NCBI GenBank assembly: GCA_034430895.1 | Contig: DAOUDW010000075.1 | Location: 62,001 to 126,000 of the forward strand | Direction of reading: 5' to 3' | DNA length: 64,000 nucleotides | DNA from: WVZH01 sp034430895 | Lineage (GTDB): Bacteria > Chloroflexota > Anaerolineae > Anaerolineales > E44-bin32 | Shown: piece by piece, positions 41,403-49,158 of the stretch | Layout of the letters: each line of letters begins with the position of its first letter | How positions within the stretch are numbered: position 1 is the stretch's first letter | Translations under genes and position numbers: made by a program | Notes under the pieces: generated by a model | Databases searched by the model: none | The model's input: the letters and a program-made list of their open reading frames with translations, nothing else | What the model was told of the DNA's origin: nothing

Positions 41403-43796
41403 ATGCAGTACGGCTATTTTGACGACAAATCCAAGGAATACGTCATCACCCGCCCCGACACACCACAATCATGGAGTAATTACCTGGGCTCCACCGAGTA
41501 TGGCGCCATCATCACCAACAACGCCGGTGGTTATGGTTTCTTCCGATCCGGGGCGCGCGGCCGCTTCATGCGATTGCGTTTTAACAGCATTCCCATGGAT
41601 CAACCAGGTCGCTACTTCTACTTGCGGGATCGAGATAATGGTGATTATTGGTCGGCATCCTGGCAGCCCGTGGGCAAATCCTTAGACAAATATGAAACGA
41701 CTTGTCGTCACGGAACGGCATATACCACGATCGAATCGAAGTACGAGGGAATCGCCAGCGAAACGACCTACTTCGTTCCGCTGGGACAAACCTTCGAGTA
41801 CTGGCGTTTAAAAGTGACCAACGAAAGCGACCGACCAAGAGAAATTTCGGTCTTTTCGTTTTGCGAATTCACCAACCAGTGGATTACCCGGCAGGATCGC
41901 GTCAATTTACAGTATTCCCTCTTTATCATACGCGGCGAACACGAAAACGGCATGCTGCGGATCGCCATCCACGACAACCTTCCCGCTAACGATGAGCTTA
42001 GTTTGGAGGATGGCTCTTCGACCCAAACCTGGATGACTCTCATCGGTTCGCCTGTTGAAGGATACGATACAAGTCGAGAGGCGTTTCTCGGACCTTACCG
42101 CAGCTACCACAATCCAACCGTCGTCGAAGAGGGCCAATGCACCAACAGTAATGCCTACGGCGATAACGCGTGTGGGACTTTGCAGACCAATTTAAGCCTT
42201 GCACCGGGGGAAAGCCAGGAGTTGCTGGTCATGTTGGGAATTGGAGATGCGAATTCAATTGGCAAGAAAAAAGTTGCGGAATTTGGCTCTCTTGAGCGTG
42301 CGGAAGAAGAGCTTCAACGGTTGAAGCGTAACTGGCATTCGAAACTCGGATCCCTCGAAGTGGAAACCCCGGATGAGGATCTCAATCACTCGGTCAACGT
42401 TTGGGGTTTATACAACTGCCTGATTACGTACGCTTGGTCGCGAGCAGCCAGTTTGGTCTACAACGGTGAGCGCGACGGACTGGGTTTCCGTGATTCGGTA
42501 CAGGACCTTCTCGGTGTGGCCGCTGCCATTCCAGAGGAGACTCGAGAGCGATTGGAATTGATGCTCACCGGCCAGGTTTCGAATGGCGGCGCCATGCCGG
42601 TTATCCAGGCTTTCGAACATCGTCCCGGCCAGGAAGAACCACCACCCGACGAAGAATATCGTTCAGACGATTGCCTTTGGTTTTTCAACGCCGTCCCGAC
42701 GTACGTTGCGGAAACCGGCGATACCGCATTCTATGACAAGGTGCTGCCTTACGCCGATCAGGGAGAAGCCACCGTTTTCGGCCACCTGCGTCGCGCCCTG
42801 GAATTCAACCTGGAACGTACAGGTAAGAATGGGCTTCCCTGCGGCTTGGCCGCCGATTGGAATGATTGCCTGCGCCTGGGATATCAAGGGGAAAGTCTCT
42901 TCGTCGCCTTTCAGGTGCGTTTGGGGCTGACGATCTATGCTGAGATTGCCGATCGGTTGGACAAGCAGGATGAAAACCAATGGGCACTCACCCAACGTGA
43001 TGCACTGGACAGCAAGATCCAGGCATGTGCCTGGGATGGAGATTGGTTCATCTGGGCGATCGACGATCAGGGCATGGTCTACGGCACCCATGAATACGAT
43101 GAAGGCCAGATTTACCTGAACACACAAGTCTGGTCCGTGATCAGTGAGGCCGCCACGCCCGAACAAGCGTCTCGATGTATGCAGTCTGTCAAAGAGAAGC
43201 TGGCGACGCCGCATGGGCTCATGCTCTGCGCGCCGCCGTTTGTTAAGACATCCATCGAGGTCATGCGCTCCGTCGTCTTCAACCCGGGAATCAAGGAAAA
43301 TGCCGGTATCTTCCATCATACCCAGGGCTGGGGAATCATGGCGGAGTCTATGCTGGGAAATGGAGATCGCGCCTATGAATACCTGCGAGCATGCATGCCC
43401 GCCAGTTACAACGACCGGGCAGAAATCCGCCAGAGCGAACCTTACGTCCAGGCGCAAACCACGTATTCGGTGTTTTCCCCCCGCGCGGGAAACACGCGCA
43501 CATCCTGGCTCACAGGCGCAGCGGCCTGGTTTTACTACAGTATGACGCAGTACATCCTGGGCATCCGACCGGAAGTCGACGGCCTGCGTATCGATCCCTG
43601 TATTCCCAGCGATTGGAAGGGATTCAAGGCAACCCGCCGCTTCCGCGGCAAAACGATTGAGATTGAGGTCAAGAATCCGGACAAGATCTGCAAGGGCGTC
43701 CGCTCGATCACGTTGAATGATACAGCGCTGGAGGACAATCTAATCCCGGTGGATCAGCTGGGAGAGGAAAACCAAGTCGTCGTTGTAATGGGGTAA
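41403..43796 (+). CDS. GH94 phosphorylase (cellobiose-phosphorylase type)
   Basis: A 797-residue inverting disaccharide phosphorylase that splits beta-glucosides with phosphate to give a sugar 1-phosphate. The N-terminus QYGYFDDKSKEYVITRPDTPQSWSNYLGS and NNAGGYGFFRSGARGRFMRLRFN match cellobiose and chitobiose phosphorylases. The catalytic Asp lies in AADWNDCLRLG (about residue 488), as in cellobiose phosphorylase. PGIKENAGIFHHTQGW and TSWLTGAAAWFYYSMTQYILGIRP line the barrel. AAAGGAG stands just before the ATG. Cellobiose, cello-oligosaccharides or a mixed gluco-disaccharide are possible substrates. Cytoplasmic phosphorolysis saves ATP and fits an anaerobic lifestyle. Confidence 0.9.
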   Translation: MQYGYFDDKSKEYVITRPDTPQSWSNYLGSTEYGAIITNNAGGYGFFRSGARGRFMRLRFNSIPMDQPGRYFYLRDRDNGDYWSASWQPVGKSLDKYETTCRHGTAYTTIESKYEGIASETTYFVPLGQTFEYWRLKVTNESDRPREISVFSFCEFTNQWITRQDRVNLQYSLFIIRGEHENGMLRIAIHDNLPANDELSLEDGSSTQTWMTLIGSPVEGYDTSREAFLGPYRSYHNPTVVEEGQCTNSNAYGDNACGTLQTNLSLAPGESQELLVMLGIGDANSIGKKKVAEFGSLERAEEELQRLKRNWHSKLGSLEVETPDEDLNHSVNVWGLYNCLITYAWSRAASLVYNGERDGLGFRDSVQDLLGVAAAIPEETRERLELMLTGQVSNGGAMPVIQAFEHRPGQEEPPPDEEYRSDDCLWFFNAVPTYVAETGDTAFYDKVLPYADQGEATVFGHLRRALEFNLERTGKNGLPCGLAADWNDCLRLGYQGESLFVAFQVRLGLTIYAEIADRLDKQDENQWALTQRDALDSKIQACAWDGDWFIWAIDDQGMVYGTHEYDEGQIYLNTQVWSVISEAATPEQASRCMQSVKEKLATPHGLMLCAPPFVKTSIEVMRSVVFNPGIKENAGIFHHTQGWGIMAESMLGNGDRAYEYLRACMPASYNDRAEIRQSEPYVQAQTTYSVFSPRAGNTRTSWLTGAAAWFYYSMTQYILGIRPEVDGLRIDPCIPSDWKGFKATRRFRGKTIEIEVKNPDKICKGVRSITLNDTALEDNLIPVDQLGEENQVVVVMG

Positions 43797-43815
43797 TTCA
43801 AACAACACCAGAAAG

Positions 43816-44688
43816 CTACGCTTGAGGAATCTCACCTTCCAACTGACTTGCCTCCCATCCCAACATGGCTTTCTTCCGCGCTGATCCCCAGCGATACTTG
43901 TGGATCTTGCCGGCCTTGCGGATCACCCGATGGCAGGGGATGATGAAGCTGATTGGATTGCGAGCGATGGCATTCGCCACCGCACGTGCGGCGGAGGGTT
44001 TGGACACACTCGCAGCCACATCTTGATAGGTCACCATTGCGCCGGATGGAATGGCGAGCAGCGCCCGCCAGACTTGAATCTGAAAGTTGGTCCCTTTGAG
44101 CAGCAGATGAAATTCCCTGACCTCATCCGCCTGGAACGGCGTAAAAAGCCTTTGGACAATTGGCCAAAGCTTACCCCGATCCTCGATGAAGGTCGCCAGC
44201 GGCCACTCCTTTTTGAATTCGGCCATTCCTGCTTCATGGTCTTGTGATCCCGGGAAACGCAGTGCGCAAATCCCGCGCTCTGTTGTGGCGAGCAAGCATT
44301 CTCCAAACGGTGTGGGAAGAAAAGCATAGGTGATATCCAGATTCTTTCCGTATTGCTTGTACTCGCCTGGCCTCATGGCATCGAACGTAATAAAAAGGTC
44401 ATGCAAGCGGCTCGAACTGGATAATCCAGCATCCTGAGCGACATCGAATATACTCTTTGATTGTCGCAAACGGTCTTTGGCGTATTCCAGCGTTAGATAA
44501 CGCAAGAATTGAGACGGGGTAACACCAGCCCAGTGTTTAAACAAGCGTTGAAAATGGAACTTACTCAAGTTCACGCTTGCAGCAATATCTTCCAGACTGG
44601 GTTGACGACGGAAGTTTTGCTCCAGGAACCCAATCGCTCGCTCGACCTGCTTGTAATGATCCGATTGTTCGATAGCCCATTTATCCAT
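43816..44688 (-). CDS. Ada-like AraC regulator fused to O6-alkylguanine-DNA alkyltransferase
   Basis: A 290-residue fusion. Residues about 15-110 form an AraC helix-turn-helix pair (IGFLEQNFRRQPSLEDIAASVNLSKFHFQRLFKHWAGVTPSQFLRYL...), then a ribonuclease-like segment and the alkyltransferase domain (FQIQVWRALLAIPSGAMVTYQDVA, ARNPISFIIPCHRVIRKAG), whose acceptor cysteine is in PCHRV (about residue 255). The N-terminal zinc-cysteine methylphosphotriester-sensing domain of E. coli Ada is missing. It would repair alkylated guanine and might regulate genes by another signal. It is convergent with the GH94 gene and stands alone. Confidence 0.92.
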   Translation of the reverse strand: MDKWAIEQSDHYKQVERAIGFLEQNFRRQPSLEDIAASVNLSKFHFQRLFKHWAGVTPSQFLRYLTLEYAKDRLRQSKSIFDVAQDAGLSSSSRLHDLFITFDAMRPGEYKQYGKNLDITYAFLPTPFGECLLATTERGICALRFPGSQDHEAGMAEFKKEWPLATFIEDRGKLWPIVQRLFTPFQADEVREFHLLLKGTNFQIQVWRALLAIPSGAMVTYQDVAASVSKPSAARAVANAIARNPISFIIPCHRVIRKAGKIHKYRWGSARKKAMLGWEASQLEGEIPQA

Positions 44689-44973
44689 GACTACAGCATA
44701 CCGGTGAAATCCGAGTTATTCCACCCGAATCTTGCGCACTTTATATCGGATGATGGACTCGAATATAACAATCATTATCTAGCTTAAAGACCTTAATGCA
44801 AGGAATTCTCCCCTCGGTCGAAGATGCACGGCGTTTGGATTCTGGTAAATTCCTCCATGCGAAGAATTAAATGAAAGATTGCGCAAGTCAAGAGATGCTT
44901 GCGCAATCTTGTGGGGAGGGATGCGTTCCTGTGCGTAAGTCAGAACGATGTTTTAACCAACGAGAACCATGAA
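44689..44973. other. Intergenic region between the Ada-like gene and malG-type gene
   Basis: No gene is supported here apart from the terminator at 44875-44910. The Ada-like gene promoter must lie in its left part; no convincing -35/-10 pair was found. Confidence 0.45.
44875..44910 (-). terminator. Terminator after the malEFG-type operon
   Basis: A perfect 13-bp inverted repeat (44875-44887 and 44898-44910) around a 10-base loop; on the minus strand the 3' arm ends CAATCTT and runs into TCATTTAATT. It lies 64 bases after the malG-type stop codon. Confidence 0.65.
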
Positions 44974-45891
44974 CTACGCCCTTACGGCACCTGCCGTCAA
45001 GCCACCGATGACGTACTTCTGTAGCGGTATGTAAATCAAGATGATCGGGATTGCCGCGATAATCGCGCCGGCGGTGAGCATACCGAAATCCACATCGAAG
45101 CGGATGGTAGTGAAGAGATTCAACCCGACCATAACAGTTAATTTATCCATACTCTGAATGATCACGCGGGCGATGATGAAATCGGCGTAAGAGACCATGA
45201 ATGTCAGCACACCCACAGTGATGGTCATCGGAATGATCATGGGGAAGATAATGTAACGGAAGGTTTGAAAATGACTCGCACCTTCCACGCGCGCCGATTC
45301 GTCAATATCTAACGGAATGGTATCGATGAAAGCTTTCACCATCAAGACGTTGATCCCCATCGCGCCGGAAGTGTAAATTAAAATCAAGGCACCGTGTGAA
45401 TCCAAGCCAATCTGCTCTATGAAGAGACCGATTTGCTGGAACATCGAACGCAAGGCCACCATTGCGAGGATCGCCGGGAATACATTGATGATCAATATCG
45501 CTGTCTGGAAGTGTTCTTTTCCTTTGAATCGAAAGCGCGAAAGCGCATAACCGGCGCTGATCGTGATCAACACTGTCAGGATCGTTGAGATCCCTGAGAC
45601 TTTAAAGGAGTTTAACAGCCACCCTTCAAAATCGTACTGCGGATGATTGAACAACTGATCGAAGTTAATCAAACTGGCATTCTTCGGCCAGATCGTTCCG
45701 CCAACCAAGGATTTCGCTGGATTAAGCGAGGCGCCAATCACCCAGAGCACCGGGGCCACCGCGAAGATAATCAGAATGAGAGCGATGAAATAGCGAATTC
45801 CGCGACTGATCAATCTCCTCTGCCTACGAGTTTGAAGCAAACCCGACCCCGGGATCGTCTGTTCTGTAGTCTGTCCTGGAGAAGTCGTCAT
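44974..45891 (-). CDS. malG: Maltose-type ABC transporter permease MalG
   Basis: A 305-residue permease: an N-terminal cytoplasmic tail, a first membrane segment (YFIALILIIFAVAPVLWVIGASL), about five further segments, the EAA loop DIDESARVEGASHFQTFRYIIFPMIIPMTI and a C-terminal VIGGLTAGAVRA similar to the MalG tail that contacts the ATPase. The open frame begins 45 bases earlier within malF, but GGAGG nine bases before the ATG at 45891 supports the shorter form. It is the last gene of the malE-malF-malG operon; a terminator follows. Confidence 0.88.
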   Translation of the reverse strand: MTTSPGQTTEQTIPGSGLLQTRRQRRLISRGIRYFIALILIIFAVAPVLWVIGASLNPAKSLVGGTIWPKNASLINFDQLFNHPQYDFEGWLLNSFKVSGISTILTVLITISAGYALSRFRFKGKEHFQTAILIINVFPAILAMVALRSMFQQIGLFIEQIGLDSHGALILIYTSGAMGINVLMVKAFIDTIPLDIDESARVEGASHFQTFRYIIFPMIIPMTITVGVLTFMVSYADFIIARVIIQSMDKLTVMVGLNLFTTIRFDVDFGMLTAGAIIAAIPIILIYIPLQKYVIGGLTAGAVRA

Positions 45892-45895
45892 GTTA

Positions 45896-47455
45896 TCATT
45901 CCTCCGCGAAGATTTTCGTCGAACGAACCTGGACAATCACCATTACGGAAACGAACAAGAACAAGATGATGGTGATCGCCGCAGCCAATCCGTAATTTGC
46001 TACGTTGGAATTCACAAACGCCAGCTTAAAGACGAAGGAAATCAAGATGTCGGTGTAACCCATAGGAACAATCGTTCCGGGCATTGGCGGGTTCCCCTGG
46101 TTGAAGATATAAATCAAGTTGAAGTTGTTGAAGTTGAAAGTAAAGGAAGCGATCAACAAGGGGGTAAGGATACGCAGCAGCAACGGGAAGGTGATGTAAC
46201 GGAACTTTTTCCAAGCATCTGCGCCATCAACTACCGCTGCTGCGTAAATCTCCTCCGGAATGGAGCGTAATGCCCCGGCCGTGATTACATAGAAATATGG
46301 ATAAGAGAGCCATACATTGACCAAGACCAACGCAAACCGAGTCCAGAACGGATCCTGGAACCAGGCTGGTGACGATCCAATAATCGAGCGCAATATTGGC
46401 GGAATGACGCCAACATCGGGCTGCAGCAGGCTGCGCCAGATCAGAACCGAAATCAACACTGGGATTGGCCAGGGGATGATTAGCAACGCACGAATGTATC
46501 GTTTTCCCGGTAAATCATCGAACATAATCGTGACAATCAATCCTACCGCCCAACTCAGCGCAACGGAAAGAACTGCAAAAGTAAGTGACCAGAGGAAAAT
46601 CCGGCCTAAAGGATCGCGGTACCCAGGATTTCCAAGGAACAACTCAAAATGATGCAATCCGATGCTGGTGATATAGCCGGGGATCAACTCCTCGCCGCTC
46701 TCCGAGGTGAAAGTCCCATCAACTGGCTGGTAAACATCCCCCGTTTGCTGATTGATGACAGTATCCATCTCCTCGTCATATTTATAAAGCGCTTGGAGAG
46801 AAGCTGCCGAGCTGAGAGAACGAATGCGCACCGTGTCTGGCGCTTCACCGAAAGTGATTTCACCCAAGGTGTCAAGAATGGGGATGACATCCTTACGCTC
46901 CAGACGTTGATACCCCTCGATTGATGTTGGGTATCCATCATCATCCAATTCGCCCACGACCCCATCTCCGGGAGACAGGGCATCAATGGGCTCGTCCGGT
47001 TTGGCCAGCATGCCAGGAGCTTCATTCCCGGGAATCAGCCATAGAGCATAGTCACCCTGGACATCAAGATAAGCCGCCCATTCAAACGTTTCACCACCCT
47101 CAGGGAGATAGGTAAGACTTTCGATGACATCGAGGGCTTGCTGTTTTGTACGCAGATGGCCGGCTCCCATGTTCGTGGTGCTGATAACAACGGTGTATAT
47201 GATGGGATAAAGCGTGAACAATAACACCATAGCAATACCGACACCCAGCCAACGCATCGGAGTGAAGCGAGGGCGTAGATAAACTAGAACCACGAACACC
47301 GCGACGGCGCTCACTGCGGCGGCTATTGGGTACAACCCGTCATGCAGCATCTGCGTAATAAGCCAGATCATGAAGACGAGAAAAGTGCCAACAATGAGCA
47401 AATTGGGTAAAAACGAGAAGAATGAGAAGCGAGCTTTATTCGTTTTCGTGTCCAT
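45896..47455 (-). CDS. malF: Maltose-type ABC transporter permease MalF with large periplasm-type loop
   Basis: A 519-residue permease. Three N-terminal membrane segments (to about residue 92) are followed by a roughly 180-residue extracytoplasmic domain (about 93-275), then the remaining segments and the EAA loop EIYAAAVVDGADAWKKFRYITFPLLLRIL. The length and the position of this insertion match the P2 domain of E. coli MalF, which receives sugar from MalE. NFNNFNLIYIFNQGNPPMPG near the end is a MalF signature region. It is encoded 4 bp before malG; a hairpin and probable promoter separate it from malE. No ATPase gene is nearby. Confidence 0.9.
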   Translation of the reverse strand: MDTKTNKARFSFFSFLPNLLIVGTFLVFMIWLITQMLHDGLYPIAAAVSAVAVFVVLVYLRPRFTPMRWLGVGIAMVLLFTLYPIIYTVVISTTNMGAGHLRTKQQALDVIESLTYLPEGGETFEWAAYLDVQGDYALWLIPGNEAPGMLAKPDEPIDALSPGDGVVGELDDDGYPTSIEGYQRLERKDVIPILDTLGEITFGEAPDTVRIRSLSSAASLQALYKYDEEMDTVINQQTGDVYQPVDGTFTSESGEELIPGYITSIGLHHFELFLGNPGYRDPLGRIFLWSLTFAVLSVALSWAVGLIVTIMFDDLPGKRYIRALLIIPWPIPVLISVLIWRSLLQPDVGVIPPILRSIIGSSPAWFQDPFWTRFALVLVNVWLSYPYFYVITAGALRSIPEEIYAAAVVDGADAWKKFRYITFPLLLRILTPLLIASFTFNFNNFNLIYIFNQGNPPMPGTIVPMGYTDILISFVFKLAFVNSNVANYGLAAAITIILFLFVSVMVIVQVRSTKIFAEE

Positions 47456-47514
47456 AAGCCCTTCTGTCGTCTAATGTAGTCTTGTAAAGGATCTCTAGAA
47501 CTTGATCCGAGATG

Positions 47515-47543
47515 ATTATAGAGGGATTGGTGACAGCCACCAA
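47515..47543 (-). promoter_or_regulatory. Internal promoter before malF
   Basis: On the minus strand TTGGTG (47543-47538), a 17-base spacer and a perfect TATAAT (47520-47515). It lies in the malE-malF gap, 60 bases before malF, and overlaps half of the long inverted repeat at 47526-47559. Confidence 0.55.
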
Positions 47544-47559
47544 GGTGGCTGTCACCAAT
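47526..47559. repeat. Perfect 16-bp inverted repeat (hairpin) between malE and malF
   Basis: Arms 47526-47541 and 47544-47559 are perfectly complementary and separated by AA. No T tract follows on either strand, so it is not a standard terminator. Placed between the binding-protein gene and the permease genes it recalls the E. coli malE-malF intercistronic structure that protects malE mRNA. It also overlaps the putative malF promoter, so it could instead be a repressor site. Confidence 0.85.
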
Positions 47560-47594
47560 TATGAGCATTTGCGCCCTGTCAACGATCTTATGCG

Positions 47595-48875
47595 CTAGGC
47601 ATCCGCCTCAATCTGTTGGCGGATTTGGTCAACTGCTTTCTGCAGTGCTGTCAGTGCGTCCAAATCACCCTGGAAAACGAGCAGGGTGGCGTTTTGCCAA
47701 GCATCCCAGACATAACCCATTTCGGGGATGTTGGGCATTGGATCGGCATTCACGCCAGCTTCGTTGAAAGCCTTTGTATCTGGATCGTCCGCGGCATTAA
47801 AGATGGAGATTATAGCCGACGGGCGTGTGTCTGCTTCGAACAACCGCTGGTAGTTCTCTTCCGTGGCCAGGAAGTCAATGCAGAATGTCTGAGCAAGAAG
47901 CACGTTTTCCTTGCTGGCATTCACAACGATGCCCTGGACTCCCATGAAGGGATATCCGCCCTCAGGGAATGCCGAGATTGCGTAGTTAACTCCGGCTTCC
48001 TTGAAGCGGGTGATCGCCCACGGACCGGTCATGATGTACGCCGAACGTCCGGTTTCAAACTGCACGTGGATGGCTTCCCAGTCAATGTTCGTGGAAACTG
48101 CGCCAGCCTCGACCAGACTGTATGCCCACTCAAGACCGTTGATCATACCTTCAGTTGCCATGCCGATGTCGTCCGCGGTGAAGTTGCCTTCCGCGTCCCG
48201 GCCAAAGATATATCCACCTTGCCAGGTGTACATCGGATAGCTGTTGTAGGTCAGATCCGGGAAACCCATCGCCGAGTCGGCAGTTCCATCATTCACCAAA
48301 GCGACGCCGGTGTCATAGATTTCCTGCCATGTCGTGGGGGCATCCGGCACCATGTCGACGTTGCGGAACAAGGCGATGTTCTCTACCGACAGCGGTAGAC
48401 CGTACAGTGCGCCATTGTAGAAGAAGCCTGCGATGGCGGGATCGAGGAACTGCTCTTCCTTGTCACCCAGATCAATGACGGCTGCGGCTCCTTCTTCAAC
48501 CATCGGTCCAAGATTGTCATGAGGGATGATGACCATGTCTGGCCCTTCACCCGTGGCGGCGCCCAGGGTCATAGCATTGCGAATTTCACTCAAGTCCTGG
48601 ACCTCGACGGTCAAGCCGACACCGTACTCCGCCTCGAATTCAGCGCCAAGCTCGTTGAGAACCGTAAGACGGGTGTCGTCGTAAACCCAGAGGGTCAATG
48701 TGGGAATCTCTTGATCCGACTCTTCCATTTCCTCTTCTGCGGGTTCAGCGGCCTCTTCAGACTCGGCCTCTTCCATTTCCTCTGCGGTTGGAGCTGTATC
48801 CGTATCGCAGGCGGCAAGTGCGAGAATGAGTACAACGCACAACAGAAGCGCCTTAAAGATATCGACCTTCTTCAT
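47595..48875 (-). CDS. malE: Maltose/oligosaccharide-binding lipoprotein MalE type
   Basis: A 426-residue solute-binding lipoprotein: signal peptide with lipobox LAAC, a strongly acidic linker (EEMEEAESEEAAEPAEEEMEES), then a CUT1 binding fold (LTLWVYDDTRLTVLNELGAEFEAEYGVGLTVEVQDL; GPDMVIIPHDNLGPMVEEGAAAVIDL; YGLPLSVENIALFRNVDMVPDAPTTWQEI; GRSAYIMTGPWAITRFKEAGVNYAISAFP). These match maltose/maltodextrin-binding proteins. GGAGGAG stands just before the ATG. Nearby malQ and glycogen genes favour maltodextrins, but the divergent GH2 gene leaves other oligosaccharides possible. Confidence 0.88.
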   Translation of the reverse strand: MKKVDIFKALLLCVVLILALAACDTDTAPTAEEMEEAESEEAAEPAEEEMEESDQEIPTLTLWVYDDTRLTVLNELGAEFEAEYGVGLTVEVQDLSEIRNAMTLGAATGEGPDMVIIPHDNLGPMVEEGAAAVIDLGDKEEQFLDPAIAGFFYNGALYGLPLSVENIALFRNVDMVPDAPTTWQEIYDTGVALVNDGTADSAMGFPDLTYNSYPMYTWQGGYIFGRDAEGNFTADDIGMATEGMINGLEWAYSLVEAGAVSTNIDWEAIHVQFETGRSAYIMTGPWAITRFKEAGVNYAISAFPEGGYPFMGVQGIVVNASKENVLLAQTFCIDFLATEENYQRLFEADTRPSAIISIFNAADDPDTKAFNEAGVNADPMPNIPEMGYVWDAWQNATLLVFQGDLDALTALQKAVDQIRQQIEADA

Positions 48876-48956
48876 AGTTTCTCCTCCATTTAGTATATAT
48901 GGTTTGGTTGTGGCAATTCCCTCGAACTACGAGCTACGTTGACGCGCGCAAGATAA

Positions 48957-49055
48957 ACGCATGGGATGCGTCTACTGTCCTTCATGAAATCTGGTCGCTT
49001 TTTTATCGGAAAATTGCAGAAGTGTGTTAGTCATCTTATTATCAACTCGTGTTGA
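48957..49055. promoter_or_regulatory. Two candidate LacI-type operators in the malE / GH2 divergent region
   Basis: ACGCAT-GGG-ATGCGT (48957-48971) and TCAACTCGTGTTGA (49042-49055). The second has 5-bp perfect arms and the central CG common to LacI-family operators. They lie between malE (minus) and the GH2 gene (plus), whose downstream neighbour encodes a LacI regulator. Promoter boxes are not clear. Arms of this length also occur by chance. Confidence 0.4.
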
Positions 49056-49158
49056 CTACACGTGCAACTGTGGATTATACTGGAACCAGATACGAAAGTC
49101 AAGCGGTGTAGATTGCCGATATCCGCTTCAGAGAATCCACGGTGCCCAATATAAAAAA

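Noticed and set aside
44509..44787. A 92-codon plus-strand frame overlapping the Ada-like gene start
   Set aside because: Mostly antisense to the AraC domain and without any signature.
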